Shown piece after piece: positions 8,380 through 17,972 of a stretch of DNA of 64,000 nt (the first letter of the stretch is position 1; the number at the start of each line of letters is the position of its first letter). The translations under genes were made by a program, and so were the position numbers. The stretch comes from Flavivirga spongiicola (GTDB taxonomy: Bacteria; Bacteroidota; Bacteroidia; Flavobacteriales; Flavobacteriaceae). The notes under the pieces were generated by a model that did no database searches, was not told the origin of the DNA, and saw only the letters and a list, made by a program, of their open reading frames with translations. The stretch covers positions 4,601,001 through 4,665,000 of the forward strand of contig NZ_JAUOEO010000001.1 in NCBI RefSeq assembly GCF_030540825.1. Reading direction: 5' to 3'.

Positions 8380-9531
8380 TTATAATGCTTTCTTATAAAT
8401 GGCTGCAAAATCGGCTTTGGTTACTGGTTTTGGATTTGAAGGGTGACAGAAATCCTCTAACGCCAATTGAGACAAAGCTTCAATATGGGATGATTCAACA
8501 CCGACATCTCCCAATTTAGTAGGTAATCCTAACTCATTATTTAATTCAAACAAAGAAGGAATTACTTTTGCTGCTGAATTAGATCCAAGACCTAAGGCCA
8601 CTCCCATTTTATCAAACCTATCTTCAAAACCTTCATAATTGAATGCCATACCATAAGGTAAATTAACCGCATTGGCTAACCCATGGTGTGTATCTAATAA
8701 ACTTGACATGGGGTGTGCTAAACTATGAACTATTCCTAGTCCTTTTTGAAAAGCTACTGCTCCCATAAGTGAAGCTAATAACATCTTAGCTCTGGACTCA
8801 ACATCTGGGTTTTTAGTAGCAGTCGCTAAAGAATCCTTAATTAATGAAATCCCCTCTAAGGCAATACCGTCACACATGGGGTGAAATCCTTTTGCTAAAT
8901 AAGCTTCCATGTTATGGGTAAGCGCATCCATACCTGTAGCTGCTGTAATAAAACCGGGCAACTCCATAGTTAATAATGGATCGGCAAAAACGATTTTAGC
9001 TAGTAATTTAGGCGAAAAAAGAATACGTTTCTTTTTCGTGTCATCTTCAGATATAATGGCACTTCTCCCTACTTCACTTCCAGTTCCAGATGTTGTTGGT
9101 ACAGTAATAAAGTGAGGAACGTCTTCAGTAACATATTTATCCCCTCCAATTAAATCATCATAATCAAATAAGTCTCTTTTATGATTTACTCTCAAAACAA
9201 TGGCTCTGGCAACATCAAGCGCTACCCCGCCACCAATACCTATAATACAATCTCTATTCGTTTTGTGATATAAATCACCACCACTTAGCACATCAGATTT
9301 TACAGGATTTTTATGCATCTCTTTGTACACTTCTGTAGATAACCCTTGTTGTTCTAAATCCTTTTGAATGTCTTTGAAAAAAGAAAGTTCTGCCACATTT
9401 GGATCTGTTACCAGTAACGGACTTGATAAATTATTATCCTTTAAATAGGCTCCTAATTCTTTGATTACTCCTGCACCAAATCTAATAGGTGTTGGAAAAT
9501 TAAAACTGTATGTTTGCTTAATATCTAACAT
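8380..9531 (-). CDS. Iron-containing alcohol dehydrogenase, proposed gamma-glutamyl amino-alcohol dehydrogenase
   Basis: 383 residues of the group III (iron) alcohol dehydrogenases. A Rossmann-like N-terminal part with SPLLVTDPNVAEL and IIGIGGGVALDVARA binds NAD; HFITVPTTSGTGSEVGRSAII follows. The metal ligands are in MDALTHNMEAYLA, GIVHSLAHPMS and DTHHGLANAVNLPYG. Its presence in place of a PuuB-type FAD amine oxidase is telling: the gamma-glutamylated substrate has a hydroxyl to oxidise, so an amino alcohol is more likely than a polyamine. It is co-transcribed with the ligase (10-base gap). Confidence 0.85.
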   Translation of the reverse strand: MLDIKQTYSFNFPTPIRFGAGVIKELGAYLKDNNLSSPLLVTDPNVAELSFFKDIQKDLEQQGLSTEVYKEMHKNPVKSDVLSGGDLYHKTNRDCIIGIGGGVALDVARAIVLRVNHKRDLFDYDDLIGGDKYVTEDVPHFITVPTTSGTGSEVGRSAIISEDDTKKKRILFSPKLLAKIVFADPLLTMELPGFITAATGMDALTHNMEAYLAKGFHPMCDGIALEGISLIKDSLATATKNPDVESRAKMLLASLMGAVAFQKGLGIVHSLAHPMSSLLDTHHGLANAVNLPYGMAFNYEGFEDRFDKMGVALGLGSNSAAKVIPSLFELNNELGLPTKLGDVGVESSHIEALSQLALEDFCHPSNPKPVTKADFAAIYKKAL

Positions 9532-9541
9532 TTTATAATTA

Positions 9542-10900
9542 TTATACTATTTCAAAATATCTCTTTGTTTCCCAATCGGTCACTTCTTTAGCAAATTCTC
9601 TCCACTCCCATTCTCTCGTTTTTGTAAAATGATCTACAAAATCTTCTCCGAATAACTCTTTTGCTATTTCTGAATTTTTCATTTCCTGTGAAGCGTCCCA
9701 TAAATTTTTAGGTAATGAACCATTACTGTAATCTTCATAGCCATTCCCTACCGTAGCTGGAGTATCTAACTTTAATCCTTTTTTAATTCCGTACAATCCA
9801 CTTGCTAAAGCGGCTGCCATAGCTAAATATGAATTAGTATCAGACCCCACGACTCTATGTTCTATTCTTGTTGATTTTTTTCCTGTTGCTAATACACGTA
9901 ACGCCGTCGTTCTATTATCTATACCCCATGTTAAATTAGTAGGCGCCCAAGCACCTTCAACTAATCGTTTATAACTGTTTATGGTAGGTGCAAACATGGG
10001 AAGGATCTCTGGCAAACAAAGCAATTGTCCTGCTATATAGCTTTTCATGATATCACTCATTTCATTCTCAGAATTAGCATCATAAAACAGGTTATTCTTC
10101 TTCTCTAAATCCCACAAGCTTTGGTGTACATGCCCACTACAACCTGGCAAACTACTTATTTGTTTTGCCATAAAACTTGGAATAATACCATGCTTAAATC
10201 CTATTTGTTTAGCAGCTAGTTTAAAAAGCACTGCTCTATCAGCAGCTTCTAAAATGTCTCCATATTGAATGGCTGCCTCTGTAACTCCAGGTCCTGTTTC
10301 TGTGTGCAACCCTTCTAACGGAATATTGAAATCGTTCATTAAATCAAATAAATCAGAGAAATAGGCATCATTCTCTCCTATTTTTAATAATGAATACCCA
10401 AACATTCCTGATGTGATAGGTTGCAAGTTTTGAAAATTCTTTTCATATAAAGATGTTGAAGTTTCTCTATAGTTAAACCATTCAAACTCCTGTGAAAATA
10501 AAGGCTTGAAGTTCATTCCTTTTGCCTGGGTAATTACTTTTTTAAGCAATGTTCTAGGACACACATAACTTTTACTCTTGTCATCTGTATCAAAATCAGC
10601 TAAAAAGAAAGGTACGTCATCTTCCCACGGAATTGTCCTAAAGGTTGAAGTGTCAACTTTAGCATCCATATCTCCATACCCTGTGTGCCAACCTGTAACT
10701 TTCACATTGTCATAACATTTATCATTTATATCCCAACCAAAAACAACCTGACAAAACCCAAACTCCGACTCTAATGCCGAAATGAATTTTTCTTTGGACA
10801 TAAATTTTCCTCGCGCAACGCCATCAATATCAACAATGGCGACTTTAATTTTTTCGTGCTTTTGCTCCTTTAATAGAGCTATAATTTCTTGTGTATTCAT
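9542..10900 (-). CDS. Glutamine synthetase family gamma-glutamyl amine ligase (PuuA/GlnA4-like)
   Basis: 452 residues of the glutamine synthetase fold. Visible are the beta-grasp start with VAIVDIDGVARGKF, FSQEFEWF (metal ligands), the H-T-E-T-G-P-G-V-T-E-A-A substrate loop, SFMAKQISSLPGCSGHVHQSLWD, and a final TNLTWGIDNRTTALRVL and IEHRVVGSD. The GHVHQSL motif and shorter length point to the gamma-glutamylpolyamine/ethanolamide synthetase group rather than housekeeping GlnA; no adenylylation-loop tyrosine is evident. I infer ATP-dependent ligation of glutamate to the amine delivered by the adjacent permease. The start follows the permease stop by 4 bases. Confidence 0.85.
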   Translation of the reverse strand: MNTQEIIALLKEQKHEKIKVAIVDIDGVARGKFMSKEKFISALESEFGFCQVVFGWDINDKCYDNVKVTGWHTGYGDMDAKVDTSTFRTIPWEDDVPFFLADFDTDDKSKSYVCPRTLLKKVITQAKGMNFKPLFSQEFEWFNYRETSTSLYEKNFQNLQPITSGMFGYSLLKIGENDAYFSDLFDLMNDFNIPLEGLHTETGPGVTEAAIQYGDILEAADRAVLFKLAAKQIGFKHGIIPSFMAKQISSLPGCSGHVHQSLWDLEKKNNLFYDANSENEMSDIMKSYIAGQLLCLPEILPMFAPTINSYKRLVEGAWAPTNLTWGIDNRTTALRVLATGKKSTRIEHRVVGSDTNSYLAMAAALASGLYGIKKGLKLDTPATVGNGYEDYSNGSLPKNLWDASQEMKNSEIAKELFGEDFVDHFTKTREWEWREFAKEVTDWETKRYFEIV

Positions 10901-10904
10901 ACTA

Positions 10905-12221
10905 TTAAGATACCATTTTCTTATTTAAAAAGGCTACAAAGTAAAGATAAGACAGCCCTACTAATGTAAAAAATACAGTTGCGATAACTGGATTGTAATA
11001 ACTCATTGCTATTATTGCAATAGATGCAATAATGAGTGCTGTTAATGGAAAGACAGGATACATTGGTGCCTTGAATGGCCTTTCCATTTCTGGTTCATTT
11101 TTTTTAAGTCGTAAATATGCGAGCATTGAAACGATGTATAGTGTTAAGGCTCCAAAACATGCCACTGTAATAATTTCTGCAGTTTTTCCAGAAAATAAAG
11201 CTATTATTCCCACTAACATATTTACTAAAAGAGCATTTGCTGGTGTTTTAAACCTACTATGTATATTTCCAAGATATCTAGGCGCATACCCTACTCTACC
11301 AAATTCCATTATAGCCCTTCCTCCTGCTAGAATAATGCCATGGAAAGAGGCTATTAAACCTAATAGTCCAATGCCAATTAATAATTTATATAGCACGTGT
11401 GAACTATCTATAATTTGACCTAAAGCTAATGGTAATGGTGAATCTGACGCCACGTTACTTCCTTCAGGATATACAACTGCTTCCCAACCTCCTACACCTA
11501 CAGCCGCTACAAAGGTTAAAATACACAATACTACTAATGTTGCTATGGCAGAGCCAAATCCTATTAAAATACTACGCTGTGGGTTTATAGCTTCTTCTGC
11601 AACATTAGCAACACCTTCAATGGCTAAGAAAAACCATATAGCAAAAGGAATAGCAGCAAAAATCCCCGAAATGCCATTTGGCATAGCATTAATTTCAAGA
11701 TTACTATACTCAAATTCGGGTAAAGCAACCCCTGCAAAAATCAATAATTCTATGACCGCAAAAATGGTTATTACCAGTTCAAAAGTGGCAGCAATCTTAA
11801 CTCCCAAAATATTTACAACGGTAAAAATTAAATAAGCACTTATAGCAAAAACAAGTAACGGTATACTAGGGTATAATAAATTCAAATAGGCTCCGATAGC
11901 TGCAGCAATAGCTGGTGGTGCAAATACAAATTCAATATTTTGTGCAATGCCTGCTATAAACCCTAAATGCTTTCCTAAACCTCTATTAGCATACTCGAAG
12001 GCACCTCCTGCTTTAGGTATAGCACAAGCCATTTCTGTATAACTAAAGGTAAAAGTGACATACATGATTATGATGAAAAAGGTAGCAATCGCTAATCCCC
12101 ATGTCCCACCTTCGGCCAACCCCAAGTTCCATCCGAAATACATTCCGGAAATTACATATCCTACTCCTAGTCCCCATAACATTAGAGGGCTTAACACTTT
12201 AGTTAGTTGATTGTTGCTCAT
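10905..12221 (-). CDS. APC-superfamily permease, ethanolamine permease type
   Basis: 438 residues with about 12 hydrophobic segments. The N-terminal LSPLMLWGLGVGYVISGMYFGWNLGLAEGGTWGLA and the following AIPKAGGAFEYANRGLGKHLGFIAGIAQNIEF are strongly reminiscent of the ethanolamine permease (Eat) group of amino acid/amine transporters. It is the first gene of the five-gene operon, so its substrate is probably what the ligase modifies. Transcription should start in the 173-base gap shared with the divergent Lrp/AsnC gene. The family is clear; ethanolamine as substrate is the best guess, with propanolamine or alaninol as alternatives. Confidence 0.82.
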   Translation of the reverse strand: MSNNQLTKVLSPLMLWGLGVGYVISGMYFGWNLGLAEGGTWGLAIATFFIIIMYVTFTFSYTEMACAIPKAGGAFEYANRGLGKHLGFIAGIAQNIEFVFAPPAIAAAIGAYLNLLYPSIPLLVFAISAYLIFTVVNILGVKIAATFELVITIFAVIELLIFAGVALPEFEYSNLEINAMPNGISGIFAAIPFAIWFFLAIEGVANVAEEAINPQRSILIGFGSAIATLVVLCILTFVAAVGVGGWEAVVYPEGSNVASDSPLPLALGQIIDSSHVLYKLLIGIGLLGLIASFHGIILAGGRAIMEFGRVGYAPRYLGNIHSRFKTPANALLVNMLVGIIALFSGKTAEIITVACFGALTLYIVSMLAYLRLKKNEPEMERPFKAPMYPVFPLTALIIASIAIIAMSYYNPVIATVFFTLVGLSYLYFVAFLNKKMVS

Positions 12222-12378
12222 AAATTATAAAATAACAGAAGTTCAAACTTACTAAATTCACATCATTAACAGTTTAAAAATACTTATTATTTAAACTTTT
12301 TAGTAGTTATTTTCTAATATTTAACTATAAAATAGCATATATTTGCTGTTCACATCCAAATATTTGAAATGTTTTAGA

Positions 12379-12386
12379 TAAATTTG
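12379..12386 (+). promoter_or_regulatory. Candidate -7 element (TAAATTTG) of the Lrp/AsnC gene
   Basis: TAAATTTG fits the Bacteroidota -7 consensus TAnnTTTG and lies 8 bases before the ATG at 12395. A second match, TATATTTG, sits near 12338 and would leave a more usual leader. Which one is used cannot be decided here. Confidence 0.4.
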
Positions 12387-12394
12387 ACTAAAAA

Positions 12395-12859
12395 ATGAAA
12401 TTAGACGACAAAGACTTAATTATACTAGGCTTACTTCAAGAAAATGCAAACATATCTAACAAGGAAATTGCTGAGGCTACAGACTTGACAGCAACTCCAG
12501 TCTATGAACGAATAAAAAAACTAAATGCTTTAAAATTACTCAAGAAGAAAGTGTTTTTATTAGACAGAAAAAAACTTGGACTCAGTCTAATGGTAATAGT
12601 TTCTGTAGCTATTGAGAAACATTCAGAAAGAAGTGCCATAAAATTCATGAATGCCATTAAAAAATTAGATGAAGTTGTAGAATGTTTACACACTACTGGT
12701 GATTTTGATTTTCAACTAAAAGTTTACGCAAAAGATATTGACCATTACCATGAATTTAATTTAAAAAAATTAGGCGCTATAGAAAACATAAGACACATGC
12801 AAAGTCATTTTGTAATGAAAGAAATTGTTAATACCACAAGTTTACCTCTTCTCATTTAA
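12395..12859 (+). CDS. Lrp/AsnC-family transcriptional regulator
   Basis: 154 residues. Residues 1-60 form the winged HTH (LDDKDLIILGLLQENANISNKEIAEATDLTATPVYERIKKL), followed by the RAM/AsnC ligand-binding domain (VVECLHTTGDFDFQLKVYAKDIDHYHEFNLKKLG). Proteins of this type form octamers and respond to amino acids. It is divergent from the amine-utilisation operon with a 173-base shared upstream region, which makes it the obvious candidate regulator. The effector could be the amine, glycine or another product; this is inference. Confidence 0.88.
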   Translation: MKLDDKDLIILGLLQENANISNKEIAEATDLTATPVYERIKKLNALKLLKKKVFLLDRKKLGLSLMVIVSVAIEKHSERSAIKFMNAIKKLDEVVECLHTTGDFDFQLKVYAKDIDHYHEFNLKKLGAIENIRHMQSHFVMKEIVNTTSLPLLI

Positions 12860-12966
12860 ACATGGATCTTATTAGTTTTATGACAACAAAAGGAGCTAGA
12901 GCTATTACATTTATTATTATTCTTATTACTAAGAATACCTTATATTAAAAACAAAAGCTTAAATCA

Positions 12967-14058
12967 TTAATCCAAATAAAATGAAAAGTCGTTGAACACT
13001 TCTTTACTCCATGACTTTTCTTGAGTTTGTGGAGAAATTGCAAAGAAAGGGGAAAATGTATGCATTTTTACAGTTTTTTTATCAGGTAAAAACTCAAGGA
13101 TACGAAGCCAACCATTACCGCCATTGCCGTGCCAACCACCTCCTAGTGCTTGTGCATTAAATGTTATTTGATTCACTTTTTTACCGGCGTAATTTGTATC
13201 GATTCTGTAACCAACATGTGCTTTAAAGTTATTAGGAGCTCCAATATGCCCAGAAAAAACCATCTGAATATTTGTTGATGGCTTAACTAATTTTTCCCAA
13301 ATTGCTTTTCCATAGTTACCATCTTTAATAGGATAGTTTTCTTTTTCAATATGCTCATTTTTAGCGTTTAAATATGAATGTGTTAATACTGTAATTGTAT
13401 GGTTTTTATATTCCTTTTTACTCGCTAAGCTTTGAGCCCATTCAATAACGGCATCTCTTGGTGCAAATTCCAAATTCAAAAAAAGAAATTTACGGTTATG
13501 AGGAGAAACAAACTCAAAAGCCGAATTTTCTAAGGTAGGTATTCCATCAATATTATAAGTCACTTCTCTAAGAAGCTCTGAGTTTAATATGTTTCTGTGA
13601 GCTGGGAAATAATCATTATAGTTTGACTTTCTATTCTCAATATTTTTATAACCGAAATCATGATTGCCAGCGGCTAAGATATATGGTACTTTCCCATCTA
13701 ATCTGTCAAAAGCTTTTGATATTGCAATCCACTGATCCCTACTGGGTTTATTACCATTAATATTATCGGTTACCAATAGTTCATTTTGCTCTACCAAATC
13801 TCCCGTGCATAGTACCATTTTTATATTTAGAGTACTAATATTTTCTTCTATCCATCCTGTCATGAGTTCAAATATCCCTTGATTTCTTCCAAACTTCATG
13901 TAAGATTGTGGGTCTGGCAATAAAATAAGAGACCATGAATTAGAGTCAGAAAGTTTTGGCGGAACATATGCTTCTTGGGCGTTAATAGAGTTTTTTATAC
14001 AAAAGACGCATAATAGCATTATGATATACTTTGAAAAGGTCTTGTTTCTATAATTCAT
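12967..14058 (-). CDS. Exported calcineurin-like metallophosphoesterase
   Basis: 363 residues with an N-terminal signal peptide (YIIMLLCVFCIKNSINAQ). The metallophosphoesterase motifs are in order: LLPDPQSYM (D-x-Q variant of D-x-H), VLCTGDLVEQN (GD), AAGNHDFGY (GNHD), and late histidines in TVLTHSYLN and MVFSGHIGAP (GHxH variant). It is therefore a two-metal phosphohydrolase acting outside the cytoplasm, similar to secreted phosphatases and nucleotidases of flavobacteria. The stand-alone gene gives no clue to its substrate. Confidence 0.8.
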   Translation of the reverse strand: MNYRNKTFSKYIIMLLCVFCIKNSINAQEAYVPPKLSDSNSWSLILLPDPQSYMKFGRNQGIFELMTGWIEENISTLNIKMVLCTGDLVEQNELLVTDNINGNKPSRDQWIAISKAFDRLDGKVPYILAAGNHDFGYKNIENRKSNYNDYFPAHRNILNSELLREVTYNIDGIPTLENSAFEFVSPHNRKFLFLNLEFAPRDAVIEWAQSLASKKEYKNHTITVLTHSYLNAKNEHIEKENYPIKDGNYGKAIWEKLVKPSTNIQMVFSGHIGAPNNFKAHVGYRIDTNYAGKKVNQITFNAQALGGGWHGNGGNGWLRILEFLPDKKTVKMHTFSPFFAISPQTQEKSWSKEVFNDFSFYLD

Positions 14059-14162
14059 AATGTTAGATGATTTTAATTTAGAACACTAAAAATAACATGA
14101 ATTTTGTGAATATGAGAATAATAAATCATTTTAAAAAAGATTGACTCCTTTCTTTAAAACAA

Positions 14163-14192
14163 AAAGAGACTGTCTTTTCAGACAGTCTCTTT
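14163..14192 (-). terminator. Rho-independent terminator downstream of dnaK
   Basis: A perfect 12-base stem AAAGAGACTGTC / GACAGTCTCTTT with a 6-base loop. On the minus strand it is followed by a T-run. It is 132 bases past the dnaK stop, and the 3' repeat elements lie between. Confidence 0.85.
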
Positions 14193-14213
14193 ACTTTTTA
14201 ATCTATATTAAGA

Positions 14214-14236
14214 TCCTTCGACTATGCTCAGGATAA
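14214..14236. repeat. REP-like element, copy 1
   Basis: The core CCTTCGACTATGCTCAGG closely matches the CCTTCGACTTCGCTCAGG at 14301, differing at two bases. Such short GC-richer extragenic elements stand out in this AT-rich genome and resemble dispersed bacterial REP sequences. The copy number in the genome is unknown. Confidence 0.6.
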
Positions 14237-14276
14237 GTGATTCACTCAATTTTGTTTTACAAAATTGGTTCTCTAC

Positions 14277-14347
14277 TTACTTAACTTCTTCGAAGTCTAC
14301 CCTTCGACTTCGCTCAGGACAGGCTACTTGACTTCTTCGAAGTCTAC
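14277..14347. repeat. REP-like element copy 2 flanked by a 24-base duplication of the dnaK 3' end
   Basis: A 23-base REP-like element (14301-14323) lies between two 24-base direct copies (14277-14300 and 14324-14347), which match at 22 positions. Each copy, read on the minus strand, encodes V-D-F-E-E-V-K-stop, the C-terminus of DnaK. The inner copy ends in TAG, the outer one in TAA. The layout suggests that the element arrived together with a duplication of the target. Confidence 0.7.
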
Positions 14348-16228
14348 GTCTTCTACGTCACTTCCTTCTGCTTGAGCCTGTTCTCCAGCTCCTGCATCTG
14401 GTCCTGGCGCTCCTCCTTGAGCTTCAGCTTGTGCCTTGTACATTTCTTCAGAAGCTACTTTCCAAGCTTCATTTATTTTATCTAAAGCAGGTGTAATTAC
14501 CTCTAAATCTTTAGTTTCGTAAGCTTTCTTCAATTCTTCTAAAGCATCAACGATAGGCTGTTTTTTATCTTCTGATAATTTATCACCAAACTCTTCTAAT
14601 TGTTTTTCCGTTTGGAAAATCATAGAATCAGCTTCATTCAATTTTTGAGCGCTTTCTGCTGCTACTTTATCTGCTTCAGCATTCGCTTCAGCATCTGCTT
14701 TCATCTTTTCGATTTCTTCTTCACTTAAACCAGAAGATGCTTCAATACGAATATCTTGTGATTTATTAGTTGCTTTATCTGTAGCTGATACTTTAATGAT
14801 ACCATTAGCATCAATATCAAACGTTACTTCAATTTGAGGTGTTCCTCGTCTTGCTGGAGGAATGTCACTTAAGTGAAAACGACCAATCGTTTTATTATCC
14901 GCAGCCATCGCTCTTTCTCCTTGCAATACATGAATTTCAACTGATGGTTGATTATCTGCTGCAGTAGAGAATATCTGAGACTTTTTAGTTGGGATCGTTG
15001 TATTTGCTTCAATAAGCTTTGTAAATACATTACCCATAGTTTCAATACCAAGAGATAATGGTGTTACGTCTAAAAGTAATACATCCTTAACATCTCCAGT
15101 TAATACACCACCTTGGATACCAGCTCCTAATGATACTACCTCATCTGGGTTTACACCTTTACTTGGTGCTTTTCCAAAGAATTTCTCAACAGCTTCCTGT
15201 ACCGCAGGGATACGGGTAGAACCACCTACTAAAATAACTTCATCAATATCACTTTTTGATAAACCTGCTGCTTTTAAAGCAGACTGACAAGGCTCTATAG
15301 TACGTTTTACTAAATCGTCTATTAATTGCTCAAATTTAGACCTTGTAAGTGTACGAACTAAGTGTTTTGGTCCACTAGCAGTTGCTGTGATATATGGTAA
15401 ATTAATTTCAGTTTGTGCAGAAGAAGATAATTCAATCTTAGCTTTTTCAGCTGCTTCTTTTAAACGTTGTAAAGACATTGGGTCTTTACGTAAATCCATA
15501 TTTTCTTCAGTATTAAACTCATCTGCTAACCAGTTGATGATTTTTTCATCTACATCATCACCACCTAAATGCGTATCTCCATCTGTAGAAAGTACTTCAA
15601 AAACACCATCACCTAATTCTAAAATAGATACATCATGTGTTCCTCCACCAAAATCAAATACAACTATTTTTTGGTCTGTTCCTTTCTTATCCATTCCGTA
15701 AGCTAAAGCTGCAGCTGTAGGTTCGTTGATAATTCTACGAACTTTTAAACCTGCAATCTCTCCTGCTTCTTTTGTTGCCTGACGTTGTGAATCGTTAAAA
15801 TAAGCTGGCACAGTAATTACTGCTTCACTTACATCTGTTCCTAAATAATCTTCAGCAGTTTTCTTCATTTTTTGAAGAATCATTGCCGATAATTCTTGAG
15901 GTGTATATAAACGACCTTCAATATCTACACGAGGTGTGTCATTATCACCTTTTACTACTTTATATGGTACACGTTCTGCTTCTTTCTTAGACTCAGAATA
16001 TTTATTTCCCATAAAACGTTTAATAGAATAAACTGTTTTTGTTGGGTTAGTAACTGCTTGACGTTTTGCTGGATCACCAACTTTAATTTCACCGCCTTCT
16101 ACAAAAGCTATGACCGATGGTGTAGTACGTTTACCTTCTGCGTTTGGGATAACAACAGGTTCGTTACCTTCCATCACAGAAACGCAAGAGTTGGTTGTTC
16201 CTAAATCGATTCCAATAATTTTACTCAT
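14324..16228 (-). CDS. dnaK: Molecular chaperone DnaK (Hsp70)
   Basis: 634 residues, the usual length. The nucleotide-binding domain starts [20 protein letters not shown] and includes [38 protein letters not shown] and [11 protein letters not shown]. The substrate-binding domain follows from about residue 390 ([16 protein letters not shown]), then the helical lid and the acidic conserved tail [11 protein letters not shown]. No grpE or dnaJ is adjacent, which is common in flavobacteria. The stop codon lies inside a duplicated segment next to a REP-like element, so the present TAG stop may be a recent replacement of an original TAA. Confidence 0.97.
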   Translation of the reverse strand: MSKIIGIDLGTTNSCVSVMEGNEPVVIPNAEGKRTTPSVIAFVEGGEIKVGDPAKRQAVTNPTKTVYSIKRFMGNKYSESKKEAERVPYKVVKGDNDTPRVDIEGRLYTPQELSAMILQKMKKTAEDYLGTDVSEAVITVPAYFNDSQRQATKEAGEIAGLKVRRIINEPTAAALAYGMDKKGTDQKIVVFDFGGGTHDVSILELGDGVFEVLSTDGDTHLGGDDVDEKIINWLADEFNTEENMDLRKDPMSLQRLKEAAEKAKIELSSSAQTEINLPYITATASGPKHLVRTLTRSKFEQLIDDLVKRTIEPCQSALKAAGLSKSDIDEVILVGGSTRIPAVQEAVEKFFGKAPSKGVNPDEVVSLGAGIQGGVLTGDVKDVLLLDVTPLSLGIETMGNVFTKLIEANTTIPTKKSQIFSTAADNQPSVEIHVLQGERAMAADNKTIGRFHLSDIPPARRGTPQIEVTFDIDANGIIKVSATDKATNKSQDIRIEASSGLSEEEIEKMKADAEANAEADKVAAESAQKLNEADSMIFQTEKQLEEFGDKLSEDKKQPIVDALEELKKAYETKDLEVITPALDKINEAWKVASEEMYKAQAEAQGGAPGPDAGAGEQAQAEGSDVEDVDFEEVK

Positions 16229-16374
16229 AATATTTTATACTTTATTTGTGTTCAATGTTCATTTTTAAACTCGTTTTCTAATAGTCAATCATTATGCCAT
16301 TTGAGAAATACTGACAAGCTGTCATTTATAACACATATATTTTAAAGAATAGACTTAAATGTAGTAAAACAATT

Positions 16375-16382
16375 TATATTTG
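16375..16382 (+). promoter_or_regulatory. Candidate -7 element (TATATTTG) for sdaA
   Basis: TATATTTG fits the Bacteroidota consensus TAnnTTTG and is 30 bases before the ATG at 16412. No good TTTG at -33 is visible, so support is moderate. Confidence 0.4.
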
Positions 16383-16411
16383 CTCCATTAAAACGATAAC
16401 GATATAGTTAC

Positions 16412-17833
16412 ATGGAATGTATTTCTGTTTTTGACATGTTAAAAATTGGTATTGGACCATCGAGTTCGCATACCTTGGGGCCTTGGAGAGCTGCTGAAAG
16501 ATGGATTAAAGAGTTAAAGGACACCAACACTTTTGATATCGTTGAAAAAATATCTGTAGATTTATATGGTTCCTTATCATTAACAGGAAAAGGCCATGCA
16601 ACAGATTATGCTGTCATGCTTGGATTAAATGGTTCTGATCCTGAAATCATTCCTACGGAAAACATTGCTTCTATTATTTCTGAAATAAAAAAAACTAACA
16701 TATTAAACTTTAACAATGAAAAGTCTATAGCTTTTAATGTAGAAACAGACATTGTGTTCAATAGAAAATTTTTACCATTTCACTCTAATGGAATGACTTT
16801 TACTGCAATTATTAATGGTAAAAAATATCAATCAACATTCTACTCTATTGGAGGGGGATTTGTTATTAAAGAAGAACTCAATAATTCAAAAAAGAATTTC
16901 GAAATTAAATGCTCATTCCCTTACCCTATTGATAAAGGCACAGAGCTTTTACAGTTTTGTGAAACTTTAAAGAAACCTATCTCTGAAGTTGTTTTAGAGA
17001 ATGAAAAATCGATTCGTTCAGAAAAAGAAATAGATCTGGAGCTAAAACGCATTTGGAACACCATGCTTGAATGTATATATATTGGCTGCCATACAGAAGG
17101 TAATCTTCCTGGAGGGTTGAATGTAAGACGCCGTGCTTTTGATATGCACCAAAGCTTAAAAGGACATACTGCTTACACAAACCCTGTTGAATGGGTTTAT
17201 GCCATAAGAGATACCGAAGTTAAATTTCGACAGATTTTAAAATGGGTGAGCTGTTTTGCGCTTGCTGTAAATGAAGTCAATGCTTCTTTAGGAAGAGTCG
17301 TTACAGCTCCCACTAACGGAAGTGCTGGAGTCATTCCTGCTGTTTTATTATATTATTTAGTGATTGAAAATCATGACGCCAATTTTGAAGATATAAAACG
17401 TTTTTTATTAGTGGCTGGCGAAATTGGTAGTATCTTTAAAAAAGGCGCAACCATTAGTGCTGCCATGGGAGGCTGCCAAGCGGAAATTGGTGTATCATCA
17501 GCTATGGCTTCCGGTGCACTTTGTGAACTTTTAGGAGGCACTCCGGAACAAGTATTAATTGCTGCAGAAATAGCTATGGAACATCATTTAGGGTTAACAT
17601 GCGACCCCATTGGTGGATTGGTACAAATACCATGTATTGAGCGTAATGCTATGGGGGCCATTAAAGCTATAAATGCTGCTGAAATGGCATTAGATACAGA
17701 TCCTAAAAATGTAAAAGTACCACTGGATAAAGTCGTTGCTACCATGTGGGAAACGGCCAAAGATATGCATACAAAATATAAAGAAACTTCTGAAGGTGGT
17801 TTAGCTGTTGGGGTTAATCTAACAGATTGTTAG
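16412..17833 (+). CDS. sdaA: L-serine ammonia-lyase (iron-sulfur L-serine dehydratase)
   Basis: 473 residues with both parts of the single-chain enzyme. The beta-type N-terminal domain has [27 protein letters not shown]. The alpha-type catalytic domain has [51 protein letters not shown] and [26 protein letters not shown]; the three cysteines of the last two stretches are the expected [4Fe-4S] ligands. It converts serine to pyruvate and ammonia. It is divergent from dnaK and monocistronic. Glycine made by the nearby amine pathway could feed it via serine, but no sequence link shows this. Confidence 0.93.
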   Translation: MECISVFDMLKIGIGPSSSHTLGPWRAAERWIKELKDTNTFDIVEKISVDLYGSLSLTGKGHATDYAVMLGLNGSDPEIIPTENIASIISEIKKTNILNFNNEKSIAFNVETDIVFNRKFLPFHSNGMTFTAIINGKKYQSTFYSIGGGFVIKEELNNSKKNFEIKCSFPYPIDKGTELLQFCETLKKPISEVVLENEKSIRSEKEIDLELKRIWNTMLECIYIGCHTEGNLPGGLNVRRRAFDMHQSLKGHTAYTNPVEWVYAIRDTEVKFRQILKWVSCFALAVNEVNASLGRVVTAPTNGSAGVIPAVLLYYLVIENHDANFEDIKRFLLVAGEIGSIFKKGATISAAMGGCQAEIGVSSAMASGALCELLGGTPEQVLIAAEIAMEHHLGLTCDPIGGLVQIPCIERNAMGAIKAINAAEMALDTDPKNVKVPLDKVVATMWETAKDMHTKYKETSEGGLAVGVNLTDC

Positions 17834-17972
17834 ATAACGTTTAATTAAAATTAACACTGTTTTCATAAGCTTTTATTAATTTAAAACCTTCATTTTTTAC
17901 AAATAGTTAAATTTGAGTTAACTTCAAAGTTGTTATTGATTTTGATCTTTATGCATCAAAAAATGATAACAC

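Noticed and set aside
6254..12221. Reading the amine operon as a polyamine (putrescine) Puu pathway
   Set aside because: The FAD amine oxidase PuuB is missing and an iron alcohol dehydrogenase takes its place, and the permease looks ethanolamine-type; an amino alcohol fits better.
6254..12221. A classical Eut microcompartment locus
   Set aside because: No ethanolamine ammonia-lyase, no shell proteins and no cobalamin-related genes are present.
12862..12948. A 28-codon ORF between the Lrp gene and the phosphoesterase gene
   Set aside because: Too short, with an isoleucine run from AT-rich DNA, no visible ribosome-binding site and no homology that I recognise.
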